Assembly: GCA_028554645.1 (NCBI GenBank)
Contig: JAQOOI010000072.1
Coordinates: forward strand, 310,001-374,000
From: Omphalotus guepiniiformis
Taxonomy: Eukaryota; Basidiomycota; Agaricomycetes; Agaricales; Omphalotaceae
DNA length: 64,000 bases
Reading direction: 5' to 3'
Below, piece by piece: positions 25,280 through 37,126 of the stretch. Every line of letters begins with the position of its first letter. The stretch's first letter is position 1. The notes beneath the pieces were generated by a model. The model did not search any database. It had not been told where the DNA came from and was given only the letters and a program-made list of their open reading frames with translations. The position numbers and the translations under genes were made by a program.

Positions 25280-25592
25280 TGTAGACAATGTAAATAGGAC
25301 CTCAGTCGATAGTAGAAGCGACTCATATTACCTGTAGACAATGTAAATAGGACTACAGGATAATGAGTATATGAATAAATAGAAAAGGAAAGAATTAGGA
25401 ACTCACCCTCAGTCGATAGTAGAAGCGACTGAGGGTGAATACGTCGAAACATTCAATAAGTATCGAGAAATTAAATCAAATTAAAAGAAATAAGGAATCC
25501 CGCTGTCTCCAGGCAGGCATGAGCCAACGCGCCTGTTCCGCTCTCGCATACTCGCTCCTGTCCGTCACTATCCTCACACCTAACCCTCAACA
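25280..25592 (-). repeat. 5' LTR of copia element 1
   Basis: The promoter-bearing LTR for minus-strand transcription. Same hairpin as the partner (25404-25437). The bases just inside it (CTCTGACTGCGAATC on the + strand, ending at 25279) are the expected primer-binding position. They resemble a tRNA-Arg anticodon arm, which suggests a half-tRNA primer; this is inference. Confidence 0.9.
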
Positions 25593-25753
25593 GACAAGTT
25601 TGACACGCTTTCTTGCGCACTTCCTATCAGTGAACAGATTTTGCGTTGCAAACACCCTGAAAGAAGGTTCCCATGTTCTTTAAATAAGATTTAGTTCATT
25701 TTTGATTTCGATTCTCTTGCTAAGGCTCTGACGCGATGGCCGAGTTCCACCAG

Positions 25754-26095
25754 TGTTGAAACGGTCACAGTGGACTACCGGGGACAGGTCAGCTACAAGA
25801 CGGTAAGTGCATACTCACCGATAGCTGATAGTTTCTTGGATAGACAAGCAGTAGAGGTCGAACTTGAGTAAGTATTCAACTTGTCGTCCTTGCTGGACGA
25901 CCTACTACTTTTATATGTAAAATACATGGTCCGTGCTCATGTATGTAAAGTAGCGTATGATTAAGAAGTACTAGTATCTATAATACTGTCCAATAGCTAT
26001 AATTCCTCTTGGGAATTTAGCGTAATCATACTTGCATAGTAATGCGATGTCGGGCTACTGTACGTGTACGTCTACACTAAGCAGATATTCCAACA
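25754..26095 (-). repeat. 3' LTR of copia element 2
   Basis: 342 bp, no difference from 33357-33698 found by eye. TG...CA termini. Confidence 0.92.
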
Positions 26096-26152
26096 CTCCC
26101 CCTTGCTAAGAACATGTACATAATGTTTCGAAAGCATAATCATAAAGCATAG

Positions 26153-29100
26153 TTACTTGAAGAACTCAATGTTTAAGTAGGAGACGTGTTGCCAAAATAA
26201 AGTAGCTCCTAAGTTCTTCGTAAGTAGATCTGCGGTCTGCTGATCAGTAGGTACGTAAAGAAGCTCGATCTGTTTTGATTCGACCCATTCTCGGATTTGA
26301 TGATATCGAACATCAATATGTTTCGTACGTTTGTCGGCAACAGGGTTTGATGCGATAAACAGTGACCCTTGATTGTCGCCTAGTAAGGCAACATATTTGA
26401 CGTCAAAGCCTAACTCGGTTAGAATAGACTTTAGCCAAATGATTTGCTTCCCAGCTTCGCTAAGCGAGATGTATTCTGCTTCTGTGCTGGAAGCGGTAAC
26501 AACCTTCTGTAATTGTGACTTCCATGTGATAGGCGCGCCGGCGAGAAATATGATATTTCCTGTTTGGGAGCGTCGCGTATCAGGGCATTGTGCGTAGTCA
26601 CTATCGGAGAAAGCCATTAGACCTAATCCTTCTTTTCCATCATAAACCATCCTATATTTACTTGTGCCTCGCAGGTACCGTAAAACATACATTGCCCATT
26701 GGTAATGTTGTTGTGAAGGATTTATTGAGTACTGCAATAGCTTCGTGACAGCATAAGCAATGTCTGGTCTCGTGCCAAGCATTAAGTAGAGCAAAGATCC
26801 GATAACATGTTGATATTGAGTGCGGAGTTTTAGATCAACATCCTGTGTGTTCTTCCCTTGTTTGAAGTTCGTGGGAAGAGGAGTAGAAGCGACCTTTGCG
26901 TCCCACATACCGAAGCGTCTCACGATCTTCTCGAGATACGCGGTTTGATCTAGATATAATCTTCGATTCTTTCGGTCACGGGTTATGCGCATTGACAAGA
27001 ATTCTTCGGGTTCGCCTAGGTCTCGGCATTCCCAGGTATCCATAAAGCGCTGTTTGAGTTCTCTCATCAGCTTCTTATCTGGACCCATAAACATTGCATC
27101 ATCGACATAGACTAGAGCAATCACCAATTGGTTGCCTCGTCGAAAGATGAATAGTCCGGCATCAACTTGACTACGTTTAAAGCCTAACTTCTTCATCGAC
27201 TGTTCACATTCGCGCCACCAGGCTAGTGATGCCTGTTTAAGTCCATATAAAGCGCGTTTTAATCTCCAAACTTTATTCCCCTTCCGGAAGCCCTCAGGCT
27301 GTTCCATATATATCTCCTCGTCTAGCTTGCCGTACAAGAAGGCAGTTTTAACATCTAGCGCCTCGATGTCCCAATCTTCGAGAGCTGCTATTGCCAAAAG
27401 GAGACGAACTGTTTCGTATCGAACTACAGGGGAAAACAGTTCATTGTAATCTATTCCATCCACTTGAGAGAATCCCTTAGCAACAAGACGTGCACGATAT
27501 CGGCCGTCTTTCTTTTTATTGAAAACCCATCTACATTTAATTGCTTTCCGATCTGCCGGTAAATCGACTTCTTCATAAACGTTCCGCTTCTTTAAAGCTT
27601 CTATCTCTTCGTGACAACCTTGGAACCATGGTTTTTGTTCTGATCTCGGAAGACGTAAGATGTCTTTATAATCCCATTCTTTAATCACATCACTTTCTGG
27701 GATTTCCGATTGGTTCATAAGGTGTGCAACGTAAGCAACTCCCCCTTCTTGAGCACATCTGGATAGAGAGGCTTCGCGAGCAGTCTCATCCGCTGGTCCA
27801 GATTGGGAAGGATCCGGTGTAGTACGTGAACCCAAATTGCCCTGACGCCGTAAGGTATCAATGACATGTGTGCGACGGTGAAATTGTCGCTCAGTCATCT
27901 GTTCTGACTGAATAGGGTCACTACGTTCACCATATACGTTGCCTTCACGTAGAGGAGGCCTTACAGCACGTCGAGGGCGGAGACGCGCTTGTTGAGCAGG
28001 AGGTTCTATAGGAGGAGCAGGTAGTGTCTCACGAGGAGACCGTAAAGGAGAACGAGGTGGTACAGTCGGTAGAGGAGGTGGTGTCACTCCTCGACGTGTA
28101 CGACATTCTCGTGTTGGAGGTACCGTGCTACTCGGTGGAAGCTCTGTCTTTACTTCCTTTTTAGGTTTAGAAGAACTACCGTGTGAGTCTGGATCTGCAG
28201 AATCCACATACTCTAAATCCTCGATCGGAGAAGAACTTCTACTTCTCAGATGATCGGGACGACCTGATGAGGGTCCGGTAGGATTGAAGTCATCATCGAA
28301 TTCGGGAGTACCATCTGATGTCGTTAGATCGGGGATGTTCTCGAGAGTAGTTGCAATTTTAGGTTCGCATTTACAACGTGGGAACCGTGTTTCATCAAAG
28401 GAAGCGTCTGGTAAGACCTTCACTTTGTTGTCTTTCGTCATGAATATCCATGCTTTAGAATGATCGGAATAGCCAATCATAGTCATCAATTCCGCCTTAG
28501 CTGTCAGTTTACGACGGTTACGTTCGTCTCTTGTAATATGAATGTAGGCAGCTGACCCAAAGGTGCGGAAGTAAGAAACATCCGGTTTCTTGTTATAGAA
28601 AAGTTCTACAGGGGTTTTCCAATTAATTATACGAGAGGGACTGCGGTTTCGAACATGAGAAGCCGCAAGTACTGAGAATTGCCACCAAGACTCCGGAAGG
28701 CAAGCATGCTGTCGCATTGCTTCCGATTTGTCTTCCAAACTTCTATTCACTCACTCGGCTCGTCCATTTTGTTGATGAACATAAGCGGCGGAGAACTGAA
28801 GTTGGATTCCTTCCTCTTTGAGGTAAGTACGGAATGGTTCATTTAGGAATTCTGTCCCTTGATCTACTCGTAATATCTTGATCTTCTTTCCAGTTTCCTT
28901 CTCATGCAGTGCTTTATAGTATTTAAAAGCTAGCAATGTGTCAGGAGACTTGTTCTTTAGAAGGATAGGGTGTGCGTAAGAAGAATGATCGTCAAGAAAG
29001 GTGACGATATACTTGTAGCCGTGATAGGAATGTACAGGGAACTCCATGAGGTCCGCGTGTACAAGATGTAATGGTTCCGATTTACGTGGCTTCTCGGTTG

Positions 29101-32100
29101 AGGGATAGGACTTAGCCGGTTTCTTCCCTTTATTACAACCGTCACACATGGAAAGATTGATCGGCTTTATTGAGCCTGGAAAACCTTGAACTGAATTAGG
29201 TAGATGTCGCAATACATCTGATGATGCATGGGCAAATCTGTTGTGCCAAATGGTAAAGGAATTTGTTTGTTGTGGTTTAATGACGTGAGCATGCTTGGGA
29301 TGCACTATTTCGGTCTCGACAGTGAATAACCCGTTGTGGTTCTCACTGGGAAATCCCATGAGCAGCATATTACCATTGGTATCATATACAGATAAGCGAT
29401 CTTCTTTACAAAGATATCGTTGATATTTATTCAACGAGAAAAGCCTGTCTGTCCCTTGAAGATAATGAACCTCATCGAGTTTAAGAACTCGAGTGTTTTC
29501 GTTCAAATCACGTACGCGAATATGAACTGTGCCTATGCCTGTAAGCAGGTGTGTTTGTTCACCAGTCTTTCCAGAAGACGTTAGAACTTTAGGAACATCG
29601 AAATATTCGAAGTCCGTGAAATCAGATTTATCGCCAGTTATATGAACTGAAGCGGCTGAGTCCAGAATCCATTTGATTGCACCATTGACATGGGAGAGAG
29701 AAGAACTTTCCATGACTGACTTAGCTTGCTTCTTAGATGAATATGCTCGCAGATCACCGTATAGATTGATAGGTGTGGGAATTACATGATGTGCAGTCAA
29801 CATTGTTTCGGTAGAAATTACATGATATGTGTCTGCGATACTATATAAATACATCATCTTTCTCTCATCTGCGAGTTCTTTCATCTGCAAGCAAGTCATA
29901 AGTTTTGTGTAGTCATAATAAGGAAAAGTTACTCCCTGGTCATGAGGTACTGCAATATAAAAAACGCTGTCATTAAAATCACTGGGAAGACTAGCCTCGC
30001 CAACATGTGCTGCAACCTCGGAGTTAGGAATTCTTCGAAGATGTCTGTAATATGGTTCGTCATCAGAGCGCTGAAAGTTGATAATGTAAGAAGGGCGGTT
30101 AGGTCTTTCAGAGCGTGATGGCCCAAAATACTTGTCAAGTACCTCCTCGGCTGTGAGAGGAGTGACATCTGATGGTCCTGCGGACTCGATTGGCGGGGAT
30201 ACATGCTGCGGAGATGTTCGAGAAGGGTTTCCTGGAGACGCTGACGTTCTTGTCGTTCGGCCTCCATGTCTTCTCTGGACTGATGAGCTAGTTCCGCCTG
30301 ATAGTTCGCTATTGTCTGAGCTTCTCTGAGGTGGTTGTTCTGTTGCTCGTGTTCGTGTATTAGGAGATTGATCGACTGAATGTCGCGATTCTCCGACGGT
30401 GGTTGACACGGAAAACAGTGCACTAGGCCTTCCGGAATTGGAAGGCGCGGAATCGTTGGTGTAGAAGTTGGAGAGATCGAAGATCTCCTCCATGTTGTAG
30501 GTCTCCGGTCTGGGTTCTGGTGATTCTGATGTGACCCGGATGGGGTTTGATGAGGAACCAAGTGTTCGGTCCTCTGGTTCTGGTGATACCTCGGTTGATG
30601 AGATGTAGATGACTGTGGCGGAGGGCCTGATCTCCGTGATCGGAATCTCGATCTCCGTCTCGTCTGAGTCGGAGGTCTCGAGCTGGGAGCTTCTCCAATG
30701 AGTGTGTTGTTCTCGGAGGGCAACTGCTCGTTCCTCGTCGTCTGGGGACTCCCTGGATATATCTGATGGTACATAGGCAGGTCGCTCTCCGTGGTCGGAG
30801 GGCTGGTATTCTGGACTGGGATTGAGCCATCCGACTGCTGAGTCGGTAGATGGGGTGGTTCCTGCTGGGTAGAAGACGCCGTAATAGTGTCGACTTGCGA
30901 CTGGGTATGCGATGGAGGATTCTCCGTCGCTGTCCCATGGTTCAGCATCTGCCCAGGGATCAGAGTTGCGGTCATTCCCGCTTCTGCCCTGTGTATCATT
31001 ATGCGATTCAGAATCAATTGGTGAACCGATGATTCGTTCACCTGATTGATCGGCGTTGTCATTACTTCCTGGTTCCTCATTCTCCTTGTCGGAGTTTGAG
31101 TCGGCAGGGGTCTGATTGGTCTCGGCATCAAAACCGAGTTCATGTCTTTGTTGGTCCCATTCGGCCCAAGTTCTGTAGCCGAGTGTGTAGATATGTTCGA
31201 GGAAGTAACCACTGGAGCCGATATCGTCCCTTCTTGGTTCGCGAGCAAGCGCAAGAAGTTCATGTTCTTCGGGTATACAGGGTTCTTCCCCTTCTGCGAT
31301 GACGTAGGCATTGTAGAGGTCTGGGTCGTTTCCTTCTGGATTGAATCTTCGGTTCCAGTAGTACCAGACGTAAGCGTAGTGGATTTCTGCATCTGCGAGA
31401 TCAACGTAATTGTATCTTGGTCCTGGACCATGTTCTGGGTGGAAGTTCGTGATGTCGAGTCTTCCTTCCCTGTGGTCTCGCATGCAGTCTCGAAGTCTCC
31501 TACAATAGCTTCGGATTTCATCATCGAGGTATTCTTCGAACCAGTAAGGGTGTCCTTCTTCGTAAGGAACGCGGATTGGATGATCAATAGATGCTCTTAC
31601 CGGTAAGGCGGGATCTTCCGGTTGTGGCATCTGATAAAGAGCCGATGCTTCGGCATTAATCCGTTCAAACACAATCTCTTCCTCGGTATTGAGGGGAGTG
31701 GCTTCAGAACTCTCTTCTTCTTCTTCTTCTTCGGTATCGGTATGGTCAGGTGATTCGGCATTTGCCAGATAGGCAAATTCCGCGGTAGCATCATTGTAAA
31801 ATAGTACATCTTTCATCATGACATCGGCAAGATTGGCACGTTCCTTGCCCTTTCCCTTTTTGGGTCCTCCTTTCTTTCCTGAGCGCTTGTTCTTGTGCTT
31901 CTTCCCTTTGTTCTGGGAAGAGGAAGAAAGAGGTTCGGACTGATTATTGGATTTACCAGATTTCTGGTTTTTCCAATGGGCTGGTTGCTTGTTCCAGCGA
32001 TGAAGTCCGGAGGTTTTGGATGGGAAAGCGGAGAAGACTTCTCCATGTTGATGTTTGCGAAGCATGATTTCGGAAACTACATGTGGACGAATATTATTGA

Positions 32101-32683
32101 AAGTGAATTCCTGGGAATGAAGCATAGTGGTCCTCCAGGTGCTCCAGGAGGATGGCAAAGCGGTGAGAAAAGTCATGACTTGTAAGGTTTCATTGAATTC
32201 GATTTTCTTGTGATTCTTGAGTCGATCACACATGGTAGTGAATCGATCAAGGCTTTTAAGAATATCGTGGGAGTCTCGGATTTTAAAGTCCTTGATGGCT
32301 CCAAATTCAACAAACAAGGTCATGTCCGTGGGGGTATCGAAAGCCGCTCTGAGATTTTCCCAGGTATCATGAGAATTCGCAGCAACGTGAGAATGATATT
32401 CAATAGGAAGTTTCATTTTGATGTAACCGATGCATTGGGTGTCGGTTTCTTTCCAGTTGTCATAGTGAATATTGAGGGTTCGGGTAGTACTAGCCGGAGT
32501 AGTAGTAGTGCCAGAAGTGCTGGCAGGTACTTCAGTGACTTCATACTCCGTCTGGATTTTCAAAATCGCATAGAAGAGATTTTTGGATTCAAGGAAAGAT
32601 TGCATAAAAGTAGACCAAGTGAACCAATTGTTCATTTTCAGAAGAGGAATCAGAGAGAAGCCGTTGGATTGGTTGGAAGACAT
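26153..32683 (-). pseudogene. copia gag-pol polyprotein, open except for one TGA at 28751-28753
   Basis: The start is the ATG at 32683 (MSSNQSNGFSLIPLLKMNNW). Gag is copia-like (WFTWSTFMQSFLESKN) but lacks a CCHC knuckle. Instead it has a Lys/Gly-rich basic tract (KKHKNKRSGKKGGPKKGKGK). About 650 residues of acidic, Ser/Pro/Glu-rich sequence follow before the protease (ILDSAASVHITG, near residue 1005). That is unusually long for copia, where protease normally follows gag closely. Integrase has HADLMEF, RVDQGTEF and QQNGRAE. The TGA stands directly after the last Glu, the third catalytic acid, where Arg is expected; the frame then continues with VNRSLED. RT has an intact YVDDAMF box, and RNase H has FSDSDYAQCPDTRRSQTG and TASSTEAEYISL. 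A CGA-to-TGA change is the simplest explanation. Confidence 0.88.
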
Positions 32684-33356
32684 TCTTTTGAAAGGTTTCT
32701 GGAAAGGAAGCCGTTAGTAACGGACATCCAAAGTGACTATTGCTTGGGCAATGGGCAAAACACTAGTTCTGTACTAACTCCGTCGGTAACCTCACGAAGA
32801 GATTTCGGGAGCTTTCCAGATCTATGAGGTAATGGAGGTTCTAATGAGGATCATATTTCCTTCGACTTCCAGGGTCTCAACACCCCTGCGAAGTATACGT
32901 AAAAGAATAGATCTCCGCCTTCGAAAGATCTTGCAATCGTAGAAGGGACTTATGCGGAGTCTATATACTATATACGTCTATTTCTAGTAAAAGTTTTTCC
33001 ATACTAGGTATAAAAGATGGTATCGTAATATCGGGTCCGAACGGTTGTCCGATATGGGGGACTCTTTCGAGTTTTACAAACCCCCCTTCAGCTGTCTGGC
33101 GGAGGCATTATAAGGCCCGGCCCGGACACTGGGTTAGGAAGAAATTGAAAGGTGAAGCCCGTAATTTACATGGTATGAGAGGCACATGCGACGAATGAGA
33201 ATTTCAAACGGGTGAAACCGAAATTACCTTTCTGCTAAATGATCCTCGTTAGTCATTACCCTCAAGCCGGACATCGAAGTAGACGTCGACAACAACGAAG
33301 TGGTGTGTTGGTCGGTGATGAATAGTCTACGAGAGCGATGGCCGGGGCCCATAACC

Positions 33357-33698
33357 TGTTGAAACGGTCACAGTGGACTACCGGGGACAGGTCAGCTACA
33401 AGACGGTAAGTGCATACTCACCGATAGCTGATAGTTTCTTGGATAGACAAGCAGTAGAGGTCGAACTTGAGTAAGTATTCAACTTGTCGTCCTTGCTGGA
33501 CGACCTACTACTTTTATATGTAAAATACATGGTCCGTGCTCATGTATGTAAAGTAGCGTATGATTAAGAAGTACTAGTATCTATAATACTGTCCAATAGC
33601 TATAATTCCTCTTGGGAATTTAGCGTAATCATACTTGCATAGTAATGCGATGTCGGGCTACTGTACGTGTACGTCTACACTAAGCAGATATTCCAACA
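33357..33698 (-). repeat. 5' LTR of copia element 2
   Basis: 342 bp. Drives minus-strand transcription of the element. The putative primer-binding site lies immediately inside, left of 33357. Confidence 0.92.
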
Positions 33699-34735
33699 AC
33701 CAGACTTGGACTGTCAGCCTGCATCACGGGATGCAGGCGGGAACGAATTCAGTTTTGGCAGCACATCTGTGCATGCAATACAGACAAAACTGTCACTGGA
33801 CACAATTTAACATAAAATCTGAGAAAATGCTAAACATATATTGAATCAATACCAAAATTTTTCATCATTTTTTTTGCTACTAATACTAAAATTATGTTCA
33901 AATTATAGTAAATTGTATCAACACAATACCTTCATTTCTCCAACATCAAACACAGTTATTTACAGTGAACAGATCTTGAACAAATATCAAAAATCATTTA
34001 TCATAAATTCCATAAAATCTTATCATTATTTTTGGGAAAAGTGTTTAAAATAAATATTGAATTTTGGATGCAATTATGTTAATCAAGATCATGATTGTTT
34101 CATCATAAAATACAGAGACAAATGGAAAAGGTGTGTGGAAACTATGCTAAAGTAATTCAAAATCAATTCAGAATAATAGACAGGATATTACTGTGAACTT
34201 ATGCCCAACAAATGTGAAACTAATGTTAAATGTTTTTAAAGTAACATTCATGTTTTGCTTGTGCAAATATACTGAAGATATGCTGAACAAATAAGATATA
34301 TTCAGAGTTAAATACAGAGAGAAATAGAATAGATGTGTGAAAAATATGCTAAATCAATTTAAAATTGATTCAGAATAACAGACAGAAAATTACTGTGAAC
34401 TTATGCTAAACATATGTGAAAGTAATGTTAAATTTCTGATGGTAAAATTTATGTTTTGGTTATTCATATATACTAGCTATATGTTGAACAAATAAGAAAA
34501 CTATGATAAACAGGATCATTTATGTATATAGTCTGTGTATATGGATACAGTTGTACATTAGGTGAATTCATCTTGCATATCTCATGTGTATACATCCAGG
34601 ATGCATCTGCATGGACCTAGTAGATGGACACTGATATCTCTGTATACAGAACAGAGGGGTTAATATATACAAACTTGTGTACAGAAGGTGTTTCCAAGGT
34701 GAGATATATACAGACAAGGTATACACCCATATAAA

Positions 34736-35496
34736 CTCTGTATACACCCTGTATACATGTCACCCTGTATACCTGTATACACTCTGTATACACCTGTGTA
34801 CACCCTGTATACACCCTGTATACACCCTGTATACACTCTGTATCCAGCCTGACCCTGTATACACCCTGTATACACTCTGTATACAGGATTATACACCCTG
34901 TATCACCCTGTATACACCCTGTATACACTCTGTATACACCCTGTATGCACTCTGTATGCACTCTGTATCCACCCTGTATGCACTCTGTATTCACCCTGTA
35001 TCCACCCTGTATCCACCCTGTATGCACTCTGTATACACTCTGTATGCACCCTGTATCCACTCTGTATGCACCCTGTATACATCCTGTATACACTCTGTAT
35101 ACACTCTGTATCCAGCCTGACCCTGTATACACCCTGTATACACCCTGTATACACTCTGTATACAGGGTTATACACCCTGTATACACCCTGTATACACTCT
35201 GTATACAGGGTTATACACCCTGTATACACCCTGTATACACTCTGTATACAGGATTATACACCCTGTATACACCCTGTATACACCCTGTATGCACCCTGTA
35301 TGCACCCTGTATGCACCCTGTATGCACCCTGTATACACCCTGTAGGCATCCTGTATACACCCTGTATGCACCCTGTATACACCCTGTATGCACCCTGTAT
35401 ACATCTCACCCTGTATGCACCCTGTATACATCTCACCCTGTATACACCCTGTAGTACACCCTGTGGACCTGTATACACCCTATATACACTCTATAC
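34736..35496. repeat. 11-bp minisatellite, consensus CCCTGTATACA, unit 1 module 1
   Basis: Roughly 65 imperfect copies, estimated from length. The unit contains the 8-bp palindrome TGTATACA. Common variants are TATGCA for TATACA and CTCTG for CCCTG. Short interruptions such as CAGCCTGA and GGATTATA recur. The unit length shifts the frame each time, so long meaningless frames appear on both strands (for example repeated YTGCIQG). Confidence 0.9.
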
Positions 35497-35804
35497 ATTA
35501 TTTTTGAGAAAATTGTTTAAAATAAATATTGAATTTTGGATGCAATTATGTTAATTAAGATCATGATTGTTTCATCATAAAATACAGAGACAAATGGAAA
35601 AGGTGTGTGGGAACTATGCTAAAGCAATTCAAAATCAATTCAGAATAACAGACAGGATATTACTGTGAACTTATGCTAAACAAATGTGAAACTAATGTTA
35701 AATGTTTCTAAAATAACATTCCTGTTTTGCTTGTGCAAATATACTGAAGATATGCTGAACAAATAAGATATATTCAGAGTTAAATACAGAGAGAAATAGA
35801 ATAG

Positions 35805-35943
35805 CACTGCAAACAATTCAACATAAATTCCATGGGAAAATGTTAAAAATATGGTGAAATTACATCAAAAGTTCAATTTTTCATGTTATTTCACCATATT
35901 TGTAATATTTTTCTGTGGAATTTATGTTGAATTCTTGGAGGTG
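35805..35943. mobile_element. 139-bp foldback MITE (CACTGC family), unit 1
   Basis: Almost entirely palindromic: left end CACTGCAAACAATTCAACAT, right end the reverse of CACCTCCAAGAATTCAACAT, with arms of about 60 bp. It is missing from the otherwise similar module 1 at 34330-34336, where the sequence reads straight through. TAG flanks it on both sides, consistent with a 3-bp target duplication. Confidence 0.8.
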
Positions 35944-36349
35944 TAGATGTGTGAAAAATATGCTAAACCAATTTAAAATTGATCCAGAATAACAGACAGA
36001 AAATTACTGTGAACTTATGCTAAACATATGTGAAAGTAATGTTAAATATCTGATGGTAAAATTTATGTTTTGGTTGTTCATATATACTGGCTATATGTTA
36101 AACAAATAACAAAACTATTGTAAACAGGATCATTTATGTATATAGTCTGTGTATATGGATACAGTTGTACATTAGGTGAATTCATCTTGCATATCTCATG
36201 TGTATACATCCAGGATGCATCTGCATGGACCTAGTAGATGGACACTGATATCTCTGTATACAGAACATAGGGGTTAATATATACAAACTTGCGTACAGAA
36301 GATGTTTCCAAGGTGAGGTATATACAGACAAGGTATACACCCATATACA

Positions 36350-36547
36350 CTCTGTATACACTCTGTATACACTCCCACCTGTATACACCCTGTATACATC
36401 CTGTATACACTCTGTATGCACTCTGTATACACCCTGTATCCACCCTGTATCCACCCTGTATACACTCTGTATACATCCTGTATACATGTCATCCTGTATA
36501 CCTGTATACACCCTGTACATCTGTCACCCTGTATACAGACAGTGTGT
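36350..36547. repeat. 11-bp minisatellite, unit 1 module 2
   Basis: Shorter array of the same CCCTGTATACA family, ending where the orientation flips near GACAGTGTGTATACAGG. Confidence 0.85.
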
Positions 36548-36563
36548 ATACAGGTGTACAGGG

Positions 36564-37039
36564 CAGTGTTGTCGTTAAGGCCTTAATTAAGGGTGATTTC
36601 TGTCTTTAAGGCTTAAACCCTTAATATGGGCTTAATTTAATAGTCATATTAAGGTCTTAATTTAAGTGCAATTCTTGCTGACTTATTGTCAATTTCTCAG
36701 AAGTTGTGGTCAGTAGAAAGTGCAATATGACCTGGCCAGTGGTGATGGATGTATTTAAGGCAGTATGCCTTATATTGTGATTAGTTTTGTTTCTCTCCTT
36801 TGAAAAAGAACTCTCAGAGAAGGCCCTCTGTGCAGCCATAGCTCAATTTAGACAATATGTACTGTAATGTTTTATCAGTCCTATGAGCAATGACAAAACT
36901 AAGTGAAAAGTTTATTGTCACATGTGATGTTAAGGTTAAATTAAGGCTCTACATCAACTGGCCTGCAAGTTAACCCCTCAATTTAAGGGGACTTAAGGCT
37001 TAACTTCAACTTGAGGTCTTACTATTAACGACAACACTG
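36564..37039. mobile_element. hAT-like non-autonomous element (476 bp), TIR CAGTGTTGTCGTTAA
   Basis: Perfect 15-bp terminal inverted repeats CAGTGTTGTCGTTAA / TTAACGACAACACTG. The interior is full of TTAAG/CTTAA motifs and has no coding frame. It is absent from the equivalent place in unit 2 (about 40818). The left flank GTACAGGG and right flank GTACTACAGGG look like an 8-bp target duplication with three extra bases, as for hAT elements. CAGTG ends are also typical of that superfamily. Confidence 0.75.
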
Positions 37040-37045
37040 GTACTA

Positions 37046-37126
37046 CAGGGTGTATATGGGTGTATACAGGTGTATACACATGTGACAGGGTGTATACATG
37101 GTGTATACAGGTGTACAGAGTGTATA
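37046..37126. repeat. inverted-orientation minisatellite next to right arm, unit 1
   Basis: About 80 bp with GGGTGTATACAGG-type units, opposite in orientation to the main arrays. It was separated from them by the hAT-like insertion. Confidence 0.75.

Larger units (their letters stand above)
19006..25592 (-). mobile_element. Ty1/copia LTR retrotransposon 1 (6587 bp), nested insertion inside, target duplication GACAA
   Basis: Two 313-bp LTRs with TG...CA ends (read on + strand) bound the element, and GACAA is repeated immediately outside (19001-19005 and 25593-25597). Coding runs on the minus strand in the order gag, protease, integrase, reverse transcriptase, RNase H, which is the copia order. 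A purine run, CCAGGGGGAG on the minus strand, abuts the 3' LTR at 19319 and is a good polypurine tract. The LTRs differ at four positions by eye, all transitions at CpG, so the insertion is not brand new. A 1486-bp sequence is inserted between reverse transcriptase and RNase H, and one TGA interrupts the polyprotein. Confidence 0.9.
25754..33698 (-). mobile_element. Ty1/copia LTR retrotransposon 2 (7945 bp), recent, target duplication ACCAG
   Basis: The 342-bp LTRs (TGTTGAAACGG...CCAACA) appear identical by eye. ACCAG flanks the element at 25749-25753 and 33699-33703. Minus-strand order is gag, protease, integrase, reverse transcriptase, RNase H. A polypurine tract (AAGGGGGAG, minus) adjoins the left LTR at 26096. 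Just inside the right LTR the + strand reads CCGGGGCCCATAACC up to 33356. This looks like the anticodon arm of initiator tRNA-Met with its CAT anticodon, so priming by a half-tRNA, as known for Drosophila copia, is likely. Insertion must be very recent, yet one TGA interrupts the polyprotein. Confidence 0.92.

Noticed and set aside
30132..32827. Plus-strand frames across copia element 2
   Set aside because: Antisense shadows of a long biased-composition coding region.
34617..35554. Many long open frames on both strands with repeated CIQGVYRVYTG or CIHPVYTLYTP residues
   Set aside because: They are translations of the 11-bp minisatellite in all frames; the period gives three-frame cycling without stops. 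No starts, domains or splice context support a gene.
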